Of a DNA stretch of 64,000 nt, positions 46,379-55,092 are shown piece by piece. A program made the translations under genes and the position numbers. The stretch is from RHKX01 sp963823275 (GTDB lineage: Bacteria > Actinomycetota > Thermoleophilia > Solirubrobacterales > 70-9), in contig CAWGKW010000003.1 in assembly GCA_963823275.1 (NCBI GenBank), forward strand, positions 56,732 through 120,731. Reading direction: 5' to 3'. How positions within the stretch are numbered: position 1 is the stretch's first letter; every line of letters starts with the position of its first letter. The notes under the pieces were generated by a model. That model ran no database searches. It had not been told where the DNA came from and was given only the letters and a program-made list of their open reading frames with translations.

Positions 46379-46846
46379 CTACGGCCCCGGTGGGTCCTGC
46401 TGGTAGGTGCGGGCCAGGCCGTCGATCAGGTCCTGCTTCTCGGTATCGGAGAGGCGGGCGCTGGAGTGGAGGAGCTTGTACTGAAGCGGCGGCATCTCGC
46501 CCGCGCTGATCACCTCACCGACATCTCCGGCCTCGGCCTGGGGGCGGTCCCACTCGGAGAAGTTGAGGATCCCGCGGCCCTCCTCGACATCGCGCTGGAT
46601 CAACCACGAGAACGGCGCGACGTTGCTGTCGAGCGGCCAGGTGGTGAGGTTGGAGTGGCAGGCGTCGCAGGCATCGCTGACCAGCTGCTCGGTCCGTGGG
46701 CTGTCGAACTGCGCCTGCCTGGTGACCGGCGGGTTGGAGTGGTCGCGGCCGTAGGGAACGAGCTGGATCAGCAGAAATCCGCCGACCAGGATCAGCAGTC
46801 CGATTCGGATCTTCGAGCCCGAGGCCCAACTCTTGATGCGGTTCAC
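46379..46846 (-). CDS. Membrane-anchored c-type haem-binding protein (Haem_bd family)
   Basis: About 155 aa from GTG 46846, preceded by GGGAGG at 9-nt spacing. One N-terminal membrane segment (IRIGLLILVGGFLLIQLVPY) and then SDACDACHSNLTTWP with a CxxCH covalent haem site, followed by EWDRPQAEAGDVGEVISAGE and MPPLQYKLLH. Matches the haem-binding-domain family found beside redox proteins. It faces the outside and is the last gene of the leftward run from the two-component system. Confidence 0.85.
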   Translation of the reverse strand: MNRIKSWASGSKIRIGLLILVGGFLLIQLVPYGRDHSNPPVTRQAQFDSPRTEQLVSDACDACHSNLTTWPLDSNVAPFSWLIQRDVEEGRGILNFSEWDRPQAEAGDVGEVISAGEMPPLQYKLLHSSARLSDTEKQDLIDGLARTYQQDPPGP

Positions 46847-46933
46847 GGGCTGGATCCTCCCAACGACGTCCCCGGGCGGCGTCCGTAGCAACCACGGGTC
46901 CCGACGTGAGCGACTACGTCCCAGGCAGGGCTC

Positions 46934-47314
46934 TCAGTCGTCATCGGATCCACCTTCCTCACCGGCCCCGGAATCGGCGGGCGGGACTGTGGGCGGCGGC
47001 GGGACGCTGGTCGTCGTCGTGGGTGGGGGAGCGGTGGTCGAGGTCGGCGGCGCCGTGGTGGCGGTGCCTCCGCCGCCTCCGCCGCGGTCGGAGCTGCCAC
47101 CACCCGGCACACCGTTACCCTTGGTGCGGCCTCCGCTCCCGGATCCCCCGCCGCCCGCGGGCGCCAATGCCTCTCCGGCCCGCAGGGGCTCCGAGGAGAG
47201 CCCGATCTGCTGGCTGGTCACCTTGGCGGCGGCGATGCCGACCGCGAGCGCGATCGCCACCCCGAGGAGGGCGAGCACCGTCAACTGCAGGGTCGAGGTC
47301 CTCCGCGGGCTCAC
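46934..47314 (-). CDS. Small membrane-anchored Gly/Pro/Thr-rich protein
   Basis: 126 aa from GTG 47314, overlapping the histidine kinase stop (GTGA). One membrane segment (LTVLALLGVAIALAVGIAAA), a short conserved-looking stretch (KVTSQQIGLSSEPLRAGEAL), then a low-complexity Gly, Thr and Pro tail ending in acidic EEGGSDDD. It resembles the two small proteins of the facing operon in architecture. Function unknown. Confidence 0.75.
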   Translation of the reverse strand: MSPRRTSTLQLTVLALLGVAIALAVGIAAAKVTSQQIGLSSEPLRAGEALAPAGGGGSGSGGRTKGNGVPGGGSSDRGGGGGGTATTAPPTSTTAPPPTTTTSVPPPPTVPPADSGAGEEGGSDDD

Positions 47315-48711
47315 AGCGCCGGCTCCCGCGGCCTCGAACGCTTCGGCCCGGGGATGGCCAACTCCGCCGCGGCGCCGCCACCCTCACGATTGCTGATCGA
47401 GACCGAGCCGCCCCATTGGCCGGCGAGCTCGCTTGCGATCGGCAGCCCGAGGCCGGTCCCCTCGGGGCCGAGACGCCCGGCACGGCCGCGGTAGAAGCGC
47501 TCGAGAACCGTCTCCTCCTCCCCCGCCGCCAGCCCGGGTCCCCGATCGAGCACTAGCACCGAGCCCGGGCCGTCGACGATCTCCACATCGCCCCCGGGCG
47601 GGGAGTAGAGCACCGCGTTCTCGACCAGCGAGTCAAGCGCCCGATCGAGGTCGGCGCCGGCGCAGCGGGCGAAGCCACCGGCTCCGACCGAGCGCCGCAC
47701 GAGCTGCAGATCCTTCGCGTCGGCCGCCCGCCGCCACCGCTTCGCTGCCCGGTCGGCCGTCAGCCGGAGGGGGATGTCCTCGGCCGGGAGCTCGTGCTCA
47801 CCGGCCCGGCTCAGCACGAGCAGCTCCTCGACGATCGCCGCGAGCCGGTCGACCTCGTGCAGCGCGGCGTCCGCCGCCTCCCGTTCCTCAGGGCTCCGGC
47901 TCAGGTGCTGGATCTCCTCGAGCTGCAACCGCAGGCCGGTCAGAGGCGTGCGGAGCTGGTGGGAGGAATCGGCGACGAACTCTCGTTGGCTGTCGATCAT
48001 CCGGCCGACCCGGCCGGTCATCTCGTTGAAGCTGCGAGCGAGCGAGCGTTGTTCGGTAGTGCCCTCGACCGGGGCCCGCGATTCGAGGTCGCCGGCGGCA
48101 ACCGCATCGGCGGAGTCCGCCAGGCGCCGGATCGGACGGGCGATGCGCTGCGCGATCAGGGCGCCCGCGACCACGCCGAGGGCGAGGACGGCGAGGCCGA
48201 GCAGGACGATCCCGATCAGCGAGCGGCGGACGGCGCTGTTGACGGCATCGACGCTCTGAGTGACCCTCACCGCGCCGATCACGACACCGTTGTGGAGGAT
48301 CGGGACCGCCGTCGCGAGGATGTCGGTGGAGAGCGTCTCGCTGTAGCGGGTCTCCTGATACGGGCTGCCACCAAGGGCGGCGTCGATCTCCGGGCGGGTC
48401 GAGAAATCGGCACCGTCCTCGCGATTGCCGGCGCTGTCGGCGATCAGCGTGCCGCTGGCGTCAACGACGACGACCCGGCCGCGGACCGACTCGGCCGAGG
48501 TTTCGGCGAGCCGGTCCAGGGTGGCGCGATTGGCCGGCCCGAGCAGCTCGGGCGCGCTCGCCGCGAGCAGGTCCGCCTGGCTCTGCGCCTGGCCGCGAAC
48601 CTCGGCGTCGACCCGGTCGCGGAGGCTGATCGCCAGCGGCACGCCGAAGGCGATCACGGCCAGCAGCAGCACGTAGGCGACGGCGAGCAGGAGGGTCCGG
48701 CGCAGGGTCAT
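47311..48711 (-). CDS. Sensor histidine kinase
   Basis: 466 aa. Two membrane segments bracket an extracytoplasmic domain (about 30-165), then HAMP (RRLADSADAVAAGDLESRAP), HisKA with DSSHQLRTPLTGLRLQLEE (phospho-His) and HATPase with LVENAVLYSP, LDRGPGLA and GTGLGLPIASEL. Pairs with the OmpR-type regulator 11 nt upstream. The signal is unknown; location suggests redox or envelope state. Confidence 0.93.
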   Translation of the reverse strand: MTLRRTLLLAVAYVLLLAVIAFGVPLAISLRDRVDAEVRGQAQSQADLLAASAPELLGPANRATLDRLAETSAESVRGRVVVVDASGTLIADSAGNREDGADFSTRPEIDAALGGSPYQETRYSETLSTDILATAVPILHNGVVIGAVRVTQSVDAVNSAVRRSLIGIVLLGLAVLALGVVAGALIAQRIARPIRRLADSADAVAAGDLESRAPVEGTTEQRSLARSFNEMTGRVGRMIDSQREFVADSSHQLRTPLTGLRLQLEEIQHLSRSPEEREAADAALHEVDRLAAIVEELLVLSRAGEHELPAEDIPLRLTADRAAKRWRRAADAKDLQLVRRSVGAGGFARCAGADLDRALDSLVENAVLYSPPGGDVEIVDGPGSVLVLDRGPGLAAGEEETVLERFYRGRAGRLGPEGTGLGLPIASELAGQWGGSVSISNREGGGAAAELAIPGPKRSRPREPAL

Positions 48712-48722
48712 CAGCTCAGCCC

Positions 48723-49436
48723 TCAGTCCGCTTGGCCCGCCGGGGCGGCGAAGCGGAACCCGACCCCGCGCACCGTCTCGATGTGGCGCGGCTCGGCGGG
48801 ATCGTCGCCGAGCTTGCGACGCAGGCCGCCGATGTGCACGTCGAGCGTCTTCGTCGAGCCGAACCAGTTGACGTCCCAGACCCGCGACATCAGGTCCTCG
48901 CGGGTGACCACCCGCCCGGCGTTGCGGGCCAGCTCAGCCAGCAGGTCGAACTCCTTGCGGGTCAGCGCCAGCTCCTCCCCGTCGAGGCGGGCGATGCGAC
49001 CGGCGACGTCGAGCTCCAGATCACCGACCGTGAACGCCTGCTCGAACCGCGCTCCACCCGGTTGGCTCCGCCTCAGGACCGCGCGGATGCGCGAGATCAC
49101 CTCGGCCCCGCTGAACGGTTTGACCACGTAGTCGTCGGCGCCCATCTCGAGTCCGACCACCCGGTCGAGCTCGCTGCCGCGGGCGGTCAGCATCACGATC
49201 GGCACGTCGGAGTCGCGCCGGATCGCCCGGCAGATGTCGCGGCCGTCGCCGTCGGGAAGCGTCAGGTCGAGGAGGACCAGGTCCGGTTCGATCCGCTCCG
49301 CCAGCTCCAGCGCCTCGGCCGCGGTCCCCGCGACCACCGCCTCGAAGCCCTCCCGTTCGAGGGCGCGGGCGAAGGGCGTGGAGATCGACTCCTCGTCCTC
49401 GACGAAGAGGATCACGCCGCTGGTGCCGCTCGCCAT
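48723..49436 (-). CDS. OmpR-family response regulator
   Basis: About 237 aa from ATG 49436. Receiver domain with FVEDEES, the phospho-acceptor Asp in LVLLDLTLPDGDG and Lys in DDYVVKPFSG; C-terminal winged helix with LTRKEFDLLAELARNAGRVV and TLDVHIGGLRRKLG. Divergent from the ApbE operon by about 145 nt, so it probably controls that operon and its own. Confidence 0.93.
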   Translation of the reverse strand: MASGTSGVILFVEDEESISTPFARALEREGFEAVVAGTAAEALELAERIEPDLVLLDLTLPDGDGRDICRAIRRDSDVPIVMLTARGSELDRVVGLEMGADDYVVKPFSGAEVISRIRAVLRRSQPGGARFEQAFTVGDLELDVAGRIARLDGEELALTRKEFDLLAELARNAGRVVTREDLMSRVWDVNWFGSTKTLDVHIGGLRRKLGDDPAEPRHIETVRGVGFRFAAPAGQAD

Positions 49437-49580
49437 GGGAGCCACTGTAGTCGGCGTTCTACGCCTCATCCAGGGGCGCCGGAAAGCTTGTCCAAGTCTT
49501 TACCCGGAGCTTGACGACCGCTTCCCGGCCCCTCCGCAGACTCGCTGGCGATCACTTGTACCGAACAAAGGAGAGCACTG

Positions 49581-50051
49581 ATGGTGGCGAATATGAGAAT
49601 GAGAATTGCGGCCGGGGCGACGGTCCTCGGCCTCGGTGGCCTGGCGGGATACGCGCTCGGCTCCAACGACGGGGCGCCGGCATCGGCGTCATCGCCGAGC
49701 GCCGAGGCCCAGAAGCCCAAGGTTCACACCCAGGTCGTCCATCGCACGGTCAACGTGCATCCCAAGGGTAAGGCCGCCGCTGCGGGCTCTGCCGCTCCGG
49801 CCGCGTCCTCGAGTCCGGCCGCGGCCCCGAGCACCTCGTACTCGGCACCCGCCCCGGCTCCGGCCCCTGCGCCGGCCCCCGCGGCGACGCCGGTGAGCGC
49901 GCCGTCCTCCTCCCAGCCCGTTTCCACTCACACGAGCGGCGGCGGATCGAGCGCGGGCGGCTCCGGCTCCTACGAGAGCGACGACGGTGGGTCCGACGAC
50001 GGTGGGTCCGAGCACGAGAGCGAAGGCCAGGACGACAGGCGGCTGCCATGA
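49581..50051 (+). CDS. Membrane-anchored Pro/Ala-rich protein 1 of the redox operon
   Basis: 156 aa, ATG 49581 with AAAGGAG at good spacing. One membrane segment (IAAGATVLGLGGLAGYALGS), a short basic stretch (KPKVHTQVVHRTVNVHPKGK), an (AP)n run, then Ser/Gly- and Asp/Glu/His-rich C-terminus. Extracytoplasmic. No known domain; first gene of a six-gene overlapping operon. It could be a flexible carrier or scaffold, but this is speculative. Confidence 0.78.
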   Translation: MVANMRMRIAAGATVLGLGGLAGYALGSNDGAPASASSPSAEAQKPKVHTQVVHRTVNVHPKGKAAAAGSAAPAASSSPAAAPSTSYSAPAPAPAPAPAPAATPVSAPSSSQPVSTHTSGGGSSAGGSGSYESDDGGSDDGGSEHESEGQDDRRLP

Positions 50052-50524
50052 CCGACCTGCCTCCCCAGAGAGCAGACGGCTCGAACCCGGCAGCCGTCGC
50101 CATCACCGGGCGCCCCTCGGGGCGCCCGGAGGCGGCCACGGTCCCAGGCGTCGTGAGGCCCAGGCGTGGCCCGCGGTTTCTGCCGACGATGATGCTGTCG
50201 ATTGCGACCTTCGCCGTGCTGTTCGAGTTCCTGTCCTTTCAGCTGACCTCGGGCAACGATCCGGCGCTGGGCTCATACCCGGTCGCCGCGACCAAGGCCG
50301 AGGCCAAGGCCGCACGACCGGTGATCAACCGAAAGATCATCAAGACCAAGGTCGTCCATCACCCGCCGAAGCCGGCGATCAGCAGCACCGCGGTGCCGGT
50401 CTCGTCTGCAACCACGTCGAGCGGATCCGCTCCGGCGCCGGTTTCGACCAGTGCTCCGGCCCCCGCCCCGGTGGCGGCTCCCGCTCCGGCTCCCGCCCCC
50501 GCCCCCGTGACGGCGACATCATGA
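50048..50524 (+). CDS. Membrane-anchored Pro/Ala-rich protein 2 of the redox operon
   Basis: 158 aa, overlapping both neighbours by ATGA. An Arg/Pro-rich cytoplasmic part (about 45 aa), one membrane segment (TMMLSIATFAVLFEFLSFQL), a basic stretch INRKIIKTKVVHHPPKP echoing KVHTQVVHRTVNVHP of protein 1, then SSTAVPVSSATTSSGS and an (AP)n tail. The SSATTSS stretch is one residue off the S-G-A-T-x-(S/T) flavinylation site of ApbE substrates. No recognised domain. Confidence 0.78.
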   Translation: MTDLPPQRADGSNPAAVAITGRPSGRPEAATVPGVVRPRRGPRFLPTMMLSIATFAVLFEFLSFQLTSGNDPALGSYPVAATKAEAKAARPVINRKIIKTKVVHHPPKPAISSTAVPVSSATTSSGSAPAPVSTSAPAPAPVAAPAPAPAPAPVTATS

Positions 50525-51516
50525 GCACCGCCGACGTCACATTCAGGGCGATGGGGTCCGAGATTCGCCTGATCATCGGCGAGCCGGGACCCGGGGCCGA
50601 TGAGCCCGAGGACGCCATCCGGAAGTCGAGGGACTTCATCGAGCACTTCGAGCAGTCCCTCTCCCGGTTCCGTCCCGAGAGCGAGCTCTGCAGGCTCAAC
50701 GCCGACCCTCGGGAGGCGGTGCCGAGCTCCCCGCTTCTGCGGGATGCAGTCGACGCGGCGGTTCGCGCCGCCCGCGCCACCGACGGCCTCGTCGACCCAA
50801 CCCTGATCGGTGAGATCGAGGCGGCGGGCTATGTGGAGTCCCGTGAGGGCTCGACGCCTGCCAGGCTCCAAGAGGCCCTCCTGCTCGCTCCGGGGCGCGC
50901 TCCGGCGCGTCCGAACCCCGACCGGCGCTGGGCGCAGATCGAGGTCGACGAGCAGGTCGGCGTCATCCGCCGCCCGCCCGGTGTGCGCATCGATAGCGGC
51001 GGGATCGGCAAGGGGCTCGCCGCCGACCTGCTCGCCGAGCGGCTCTCCCACCATCGGCGCTTCGTGGTCAACTGCGGCGGCGACCTCCGGGTCGGCGGTC
51101 TCGACTCGGGGCCGTTCGAGATCCTGGCCGAGCATCCGCTGACCGGCGAGCACGATCTGCGCCTTCGCATCGACGGCGGCGCGGTCGCAACCTCCGGGCT
51201 CAACGTCCGGGTCTGGCGTCATTGGGATGGGCACTTCGCCCATCACCTGATCGACCCCTCGACCGGTGGACCGGCCTGGACCGGCCTGGTCGGAGCGACG
51301 GCAATCGCGCCGACCGGGGTGGAGGCTGAGACCTTCGCCAAGGCGGCACTGCTCTCCGGCCCCGTCGGCGCTCGGCGAATCCTGGCGCGCCACGGCGGCC
51401 TGATCGTCCACGAGGACGGCGAGGCCGAGCCGGTCGGGCCGATCGACGCCAGCCCGCACATGACCGTCACGATCCCCGCCGGGATGCTGGCGAGCCGGAG
51501 TGGGGTGGCGGCATGA
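50521..51516 (+). CDS. apbE: FAD:protein FMN transferase (ApbE)
   Basis: 331 aa. Transfers FMN from FAD to a Thr on target proteins. Conserved: AMGSEIRLI at the start, FEQSLSRFRPESELCRLN, RIDSGGIGKGLAADLLAERL, NCGGDLRVGG, VATSGLNVRVW and HHLIDPSTGGPA. No obvious N-terminal lipobox or signal peptide. Translation is coupled to both neighbours. No FMN_bind-domain substrate is encoded in the operon, which is unusual. Confidence 0.93.
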   Translation: MSTADVTFRAMGSEIRLIIGEPGPGADEPEDAIRKSRDFIEHFEQSLSRFRPESELCRLNADPREAVPSSPLLRDAVDAAVRAARATDGLVDPTLIGEIEAAGYVESREGSTPARLQEALLLAPGRAPARPNPDRRWAQIEVDEQVGVIRRPPGVRIDSGGIGKGLAADLLAERLSHHRRFVVNCGGDLRVGGLDSGPFEILAEHPLTGEHDLRLRIDGGAVATSGLNVRVWRHWDGHFAHHLIDPSTGGPAWTGLVGATAIAPTGVEAETFAKAALLSGPVGARRILARHGGLIVHEDGEAEPVGPIDASPHMTVTIPAGMLASRSGVAA

Positions 51517-52133
51517 CCCCCACGCTCACAGACCACCTCTGGTGGATCGCGAGTCGTGCCTCGGGACTGGTCGCGCTCGCCCTGATCAGCGGGTCGGTGA
51601 TCTTGGGGCTGATGATGTCGGGGCGGATCATGCGCAAGCCCGGCCGCGCCAAGACGATGGTCGCCCTGCACGAGCAGCTGGCTCTCGCCGGAATGTTCGC
51701 GATCGTCATTCACGGCGTCACCCTGATGGGCGATGCGTTCCTGCACCCCGGAGTCACCGGTGTCCTGATCCCCGGCGCGATCGAATATCGGCCGCTCTGG
51801 ACGGGCCTCGGCATCGGCGCCGGCTATCTGGCCGCGGCCCTCGGGCTCACGTTCTACGTCCGCAAGAGCATCGGCCCGCGCCTCTGGCGCAAGGCTCACC
51901 GGCTGACGATCGTCGTCTACGCCATGTCCGTCGCCCACGTGCTCGGAGCCGGCACCGACGCCTCGACGCCCTGGCTTCGAGCGTGGCTGCTGATCACCGC
52001 GCCGACGATCGCGGTCCTCTTCGCGATCCGGGTGACCGAGCCGATGAGACGGAAGCGCCGGGCCCGCTCGGCGCTTCCGAGGCAGCAGCAGCCGGCCCGG
52101 ATCGGCCAGCCCGGCACCGAGGTGGAGGCATGA
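51513..52133 (+). CDS. Ferric-reductase-like transmembrane haem protein
   Basis: 206 aa with about five membrane segments (LVALALISGSVILGLMM, ALAGMFAIVIHGVTLMG, GIGAGYLAAALGLTFYV, LTIVVYAMSVAHVLGAG, WLLITAPTIAVLFAI). His 53/His 67 and His 129/His 142 form two pairs with the 13-14 residue spacing used to bind b haems in ferric-reductase/NOX/MsrQ-type domains. Should carry electrons across the membrane from the adjacent flavoprotein to an outer acceptor. Confidence 0.87.
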   Translation: MTPTLTDHLWWIASRASGLVALALISGSVILGLMMSGRIMRKPGRAKTMVALHEQLALAGMFAIVIHGVTLMGDAFLHPGVTGVLIPGAIEYRPLWTGLGIGAGYLAAALGLTFYVRKSIGPRLWRKAHRLTIVVYAMSVAHVLGAGTDASTPWLRAWLLITAPTIAVLFAIRVTEPMRRKRRARSALPRQQQPARIGQPGTEVEA

Positions 52134-53341
52134 GCGCCGGAGTCGTGATCGCCGGTGGCGGGCTCGCCGCCCAGCGTTGTGCGGAGACCCTGCGCGCTCG
52201 CGGCTACGACGCGCCGGTGCGGATCGTCTGCGCCGAGCATGAGGCACCCTACGACCGCCCACCGCTGTCGAAGGGGATTCTCGCCGGCGACCTCGATGCC
52301 GAGGAGGTCCGTTTCCGCGCCCCCGATTGGTATGCAGACAACGAGGTCGAGCTGATCCTCGGCCGCCGCGCCTTCGGGCTCGATCCGGCGGCGCGGTGGC
52401 TGGAGCTCGACGACGGCAGCACCCTCGCCTACGACGACCTGCTGATCGCCACCGGCGCGAGCGCCCGGTCGTTGCCGATGTTCGACGGTTTCAGCAACGC
52501 GTTCGCGCTGCGCACGATCGAGGACGCCCGGCGGCTGCGCTCGGAGACCCGCCCCGGCGCTCACCTGGTGATCGTCGGCGCCGGATTCATCGGCCAGGAG
52601 GTCGCCTCGACCGCCCGCGCCCAGGGTCTCGAGGTGACGATCGTCGAGGCGCTCGAGCTTCCGCTCGCCGCGGTGCTCGGTGCCGACGTCGGCCGCTGGC
52701 TTGTCGACATGCACCGCGAGGAGGGCTGCCGGGTGCTGCTGTCGACGCAGGTTGCTTCAGCCCACGGCAACGGCCGGGTCGAGCAGCTCGAGCTCGCCGA
52801 CGGCGAGCGGATCGACTGCGACGCGGTCGTGGTCGGCGTCGGCGTCTCTCCGGCGGCCGAGTGGCTCGCCGGCACCGGCCTCGAGACCGACGGCATCCGC
52901 ACCGACGTCCGCGGACGCACCTCGCTCCCCAACGTCTATGCGGCCGGCGACGTCTCGCGACCGTTTGACCACCGGCTCGGCGATTACGCGCGGACCGAGC
53001 ACTGGGACGCCGCCAGCCGTCAGGGGGTCGCCGCGGCGACGGCGATGCTCGGCGGTGAGGCCCGGCCGGCTCCCCTCCCGAGCTTCTGGAGCGACCAGTA
53101 CGGGCTGCGGATCCAGTACGCCGGCCACGCTCCCGGCGCCGACGAGATCCGGATCAGCGGCGAGCCCGGCGACCGCGATTTCTCGGTCCTCTACCACCGC
53201 GAGAGCCGCCCGGTCGCGGCCCTGTCGGTCGGCCGCCCCCGCGAGCTGGCCGCGATGCGCAGGCTGATCGACGCCGCCCACCACCACGACCTTCAACCGA
53301 CCGAGACCCACGAAGCACCCACGAAGGAGATGATCGGATGA
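52130..53341 (+). CDS. FAD-dependent ferredoxin reductase-like oxidoreductase
   Basis: About 403 aa from ATG 52130. FAD motif VIAGGGLAAQRCAETL, APYDRPPLSKGIL, second Rossmann fold VIVGAGFIGQEVAS for NAD(P)H, and VYAAGDVSRPF. C-terminal reductase domain present (SFWSDQYGLRIQYAG). Same family as rhodocoxin/putidaredoxin reductases. With the next-door ferredoxin it forms an NAD(P)H-to-ferredoxin electron step. Confidence 0.93.
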   Translation: MSAGVVIAGGGLAAQRCAETLRARGYDAPVRIVCAEHEAPYDRPPLSKGILAGDLDAEEVRFRAPDWYADNEVELILGRRAFGLDPAARWLELDDGSTLAYDDLLIATGASARSLPMFDGFSNAFALRTIEDARRLRSETRPGAHLVIVGAGFIGQEVASTARAQGLEVTIVEALELPLAAVLGADVGRWLVDMHREEGCRVLLSTQVASAHGNGRVEQLELADGERIDCDAVVVGVGVSPAAEWLAGTGLETDGIRTDVRGRTSLPNVYAAGDVSRPFDHRLGDYARTEHWDAASRQGVAAATAMLGGEARPAPLPSFWSDQYGLRIQYAGHAPGADEIRISGEPGDRDFSVLYHRESRPVAALSVGRPRELAAMRRLIDAAHHHDLQPTETHEAPTKEMIG

Positions 53342-53544
53342 CCCTCATACCCACCATCGACGAAGGCGGCTGCAGCGCCCACGGCGACTGCGTCGACATC
53401 GCGCCCGGCGTCTTCGCCCTCGGCGAGACCGCGGTCGTGATCGGCACCGGCACCGACGAGGAGCTGATGGCCGCCGCCGAGGCCTGCCCGGCCCTGGCGA
53501 TCACGCTGACCGATCAGAGCACCGGCCAGATCGTCTTCCCCTGA
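53338..53544 (+). CDS. CxxHxxC-type ferredoxin
   Basis: 68 aa single-cluster ferredoxin. Cys 12 and Cys 18 flank His 15 (GCSAHGDC), and Cys 50 is in EACPALAI. The middle Cys of a CxxCxxC motif is replaced by His, as in the P450-associated ferredoxins with 3Fe-4S or His-ligated clusters. Last gene of the operon, translationally coupled to its reductase. Confidence 0.9.
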   Translation: MTLIPTIDEGGCSAHGDCVDIAPGVFALGETAVVIGTGTDEELMAAAEACPALAITLTDQSTGQIVFP

Positions 53545-53579
53545 CCGCGGAGGCGCCGGATGGCGGTAGCCTTGAGCCG

Positions 53580-53864
53580 ATGAGCGGAGAAGCGAGCTTC
53601 ACCACCGAGCAGGCCAGGGCGGCCGGCGAGTCGATCGGAATCGACTGGTCGGCCTCGCCGTTCGACGTCGAGCAGTTCCGGATGGGGATGGACGTCGAGC
53701 TCGAGCACGGCACCCGCGACATCGAGACGAACGTGACCGACGACGACGCGACCGTGACCGCGAAGATCGCCCGCGCCCACCTGAACGAGTTCCCCGACTA
53801 CTACACCCGCCTGGCCGTGATGGAGGCCGAGGCCGAGGCCCACTGGGCCTCACAGGGCCAGTAG
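53580..53864 (+). CDS. DUF5661 family protein
   Basis: 94 aa. FTTEQARAAGESIGIDW, FDVEQFRMGMDVELEHGT, NVTDDDATVTAKIARAHL and FPDYYTRLAVMEAEAEAHW match the conserved pattern of DUF5661. Cytoplasmic, His- and Glu-rich; no known function. Stands alone 35 nt after the ferredoxin. Confidence 0.85.
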   Translation: MSGEASFTTEQARAAGESIGIDWSASPFDVEQFRMGMDVELEHGTRDIETNVTDDDATVTAKIARAHLNEFPDYYTRLAVMEAEAEAHWASQGQ

Positions 53865-53909
53865 CTCCGCACGCCGCCGACCTCCACCGTCCGTAGGGTC
53901 CGGGAGCAG

Positions 53910-55061
53910 ATGGCCGGAACTCTCCAGCGCCGGGACGCCCTCGCGATCTTCCTGTTCAGCGCCGGCAGCGCCTGGGGGGCCGGCAACGTCGGGCCGATCG
54001 TTCCCGAGCTCGCCGCTGACTTCGACCTCTCGCTGACCAGCGTCGGGCTGATCTCGGGGACGATCTTCTACCTTGGGACGCTCGCCGGCCTCGCGATCGG
54101 CCCGAGGCTGGCCGAGCGGACCGGGGTAGTCCACGGTCTGCGGGTCAGCTGCATGCTGATCGGGGTCGGCTGCCTGATCCTGGCGATCAGCCCGGGCTTC
54201 TACGTGCTCGCGGCGGGGCGCCTGATCGCCGGCGTTGGCTTCGGCGTCATCGCCACCCTCGGCCCCGTCTTCGCCCGCGAGGTCGGGGGCGTCAAGGGGG
54301 TCGGCGTGTTCGGGGGCTCGTTTCAGATGGGCATCGCCCTCGGCCTCGCTTCCGGAAGCGTGCTCGCCGACCTCGACGTCGATTGGCGGGTCGGCTTTCT
54401 CGTCTCGGCCGCGATGGGATTCTCGGCCCTGGCGGTTCTCCGCCGCAACCACACCGTCGCGATGGAGCTGGCGGGCGGCGGCTTCCTGAAGGCCGCGGTC
54501 GGGAGCCCCTCGGTCTATCGGCTTGCGCTCCTGTTCATCGCGATGTTCGCCGCCCCCCTGACGCTGGGCGCCTGGCTCGTCCACTTCCTCTCCGTCCAAG
54601 GCGGCATGCAGCTCGCACTGGCCGGCGCGCTGGGCTTCGTCCTCTTCGCCGCCTCGGGGGCGCTGCGCTTCGCCGGCGCGCGTCTCGATGCCGCCGGCGT
54701 CCCGGGGTGGATCCTCGCCGGTCTGGCGCCGATGCTCGCGGCGTTCGGAATCGCGGCGATCGCCTTCGATCAGTCGTTTGCGGTCGCCCTCCCGGCCGTC
54801 GTCGCGATCGCGGCCGGCTTCGCCCTTCCCTACGCGGTGATGATCGTGGCCGCGCAACGACTCTGGCCGCAGGAGCCGGCCGAACCGATCGCGCTGATGA
54901 CCGCGTTCGGGAGCGCCATCCCGATCGCGCTGATCCCGCTCTTCGGTGCGATGCTCTCGGACGGCAACGGGGATGCGGCCTTCCTCGCGATGGCCGCGTT
55001 CGTGGCGATCGCGGGGCTGCTCAACGCCCGCCTGCCCACGGAACCGATCCGCGTCGCGTAG
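53910..55061 (+). CDS. Major facilitator superfamily transporter
   Basis: 383 aa with about 12 membrane segments. IVPELAADFDLSLTSVGLIS, GLAIGPRLAERTG (loop 2-3 motif), RLIAGVGFGVIATLGPVFA and GSFQMGIALGLASGS are typical of the small CynX/YcaD-like MFS group. Substrate cannot be inferred. Confidence 0.9.
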   Translation: MAGTLQRRDALAIFLFSAGSAWGAGNVGPIVPELAADFDLSLTSVGLISGTIFYLGTLAGLAIGPRLAERTGVVHGLRVSCMLIGVGCLILAISPGFYVLAAGRLIAGVGFGVIATLGPVFAREVGGVKGVGVFGGSFQMGIALGLASGSVLADLDVDWRVGFLVSAAMGFSALAVLRRNHTVAMELAGGGFLKAAVGSPSVYRLALLFIAMFAAPLTLGAWLVHFLSVQGGMQLALAGALGFVLFAASGALRFAGARLDAAGVPGWILAGLAPMLAAFGIAAIAFDQSFAVALPAVVAIAAGFALPYAVMIVAAQRLWPQEPAEPIALMTAFGSAIPIALIPLFGAMLSDGNGDAAFLAMAAFVAIAGLLNARLPTEPIRVA

Positions 55062-55092
55062 GGCTCAGTGGCGACATCGCTGGCGCCGAGCG

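Noticed and set aside
49840..49900. GC-rich near-tandem repeat (GCCCCGGCTCC-like)
   Set aside because: It is the coding sequence of the Ala-Pro run in protein 1 rather than an independent repeat; the same holds for 50457-50520.
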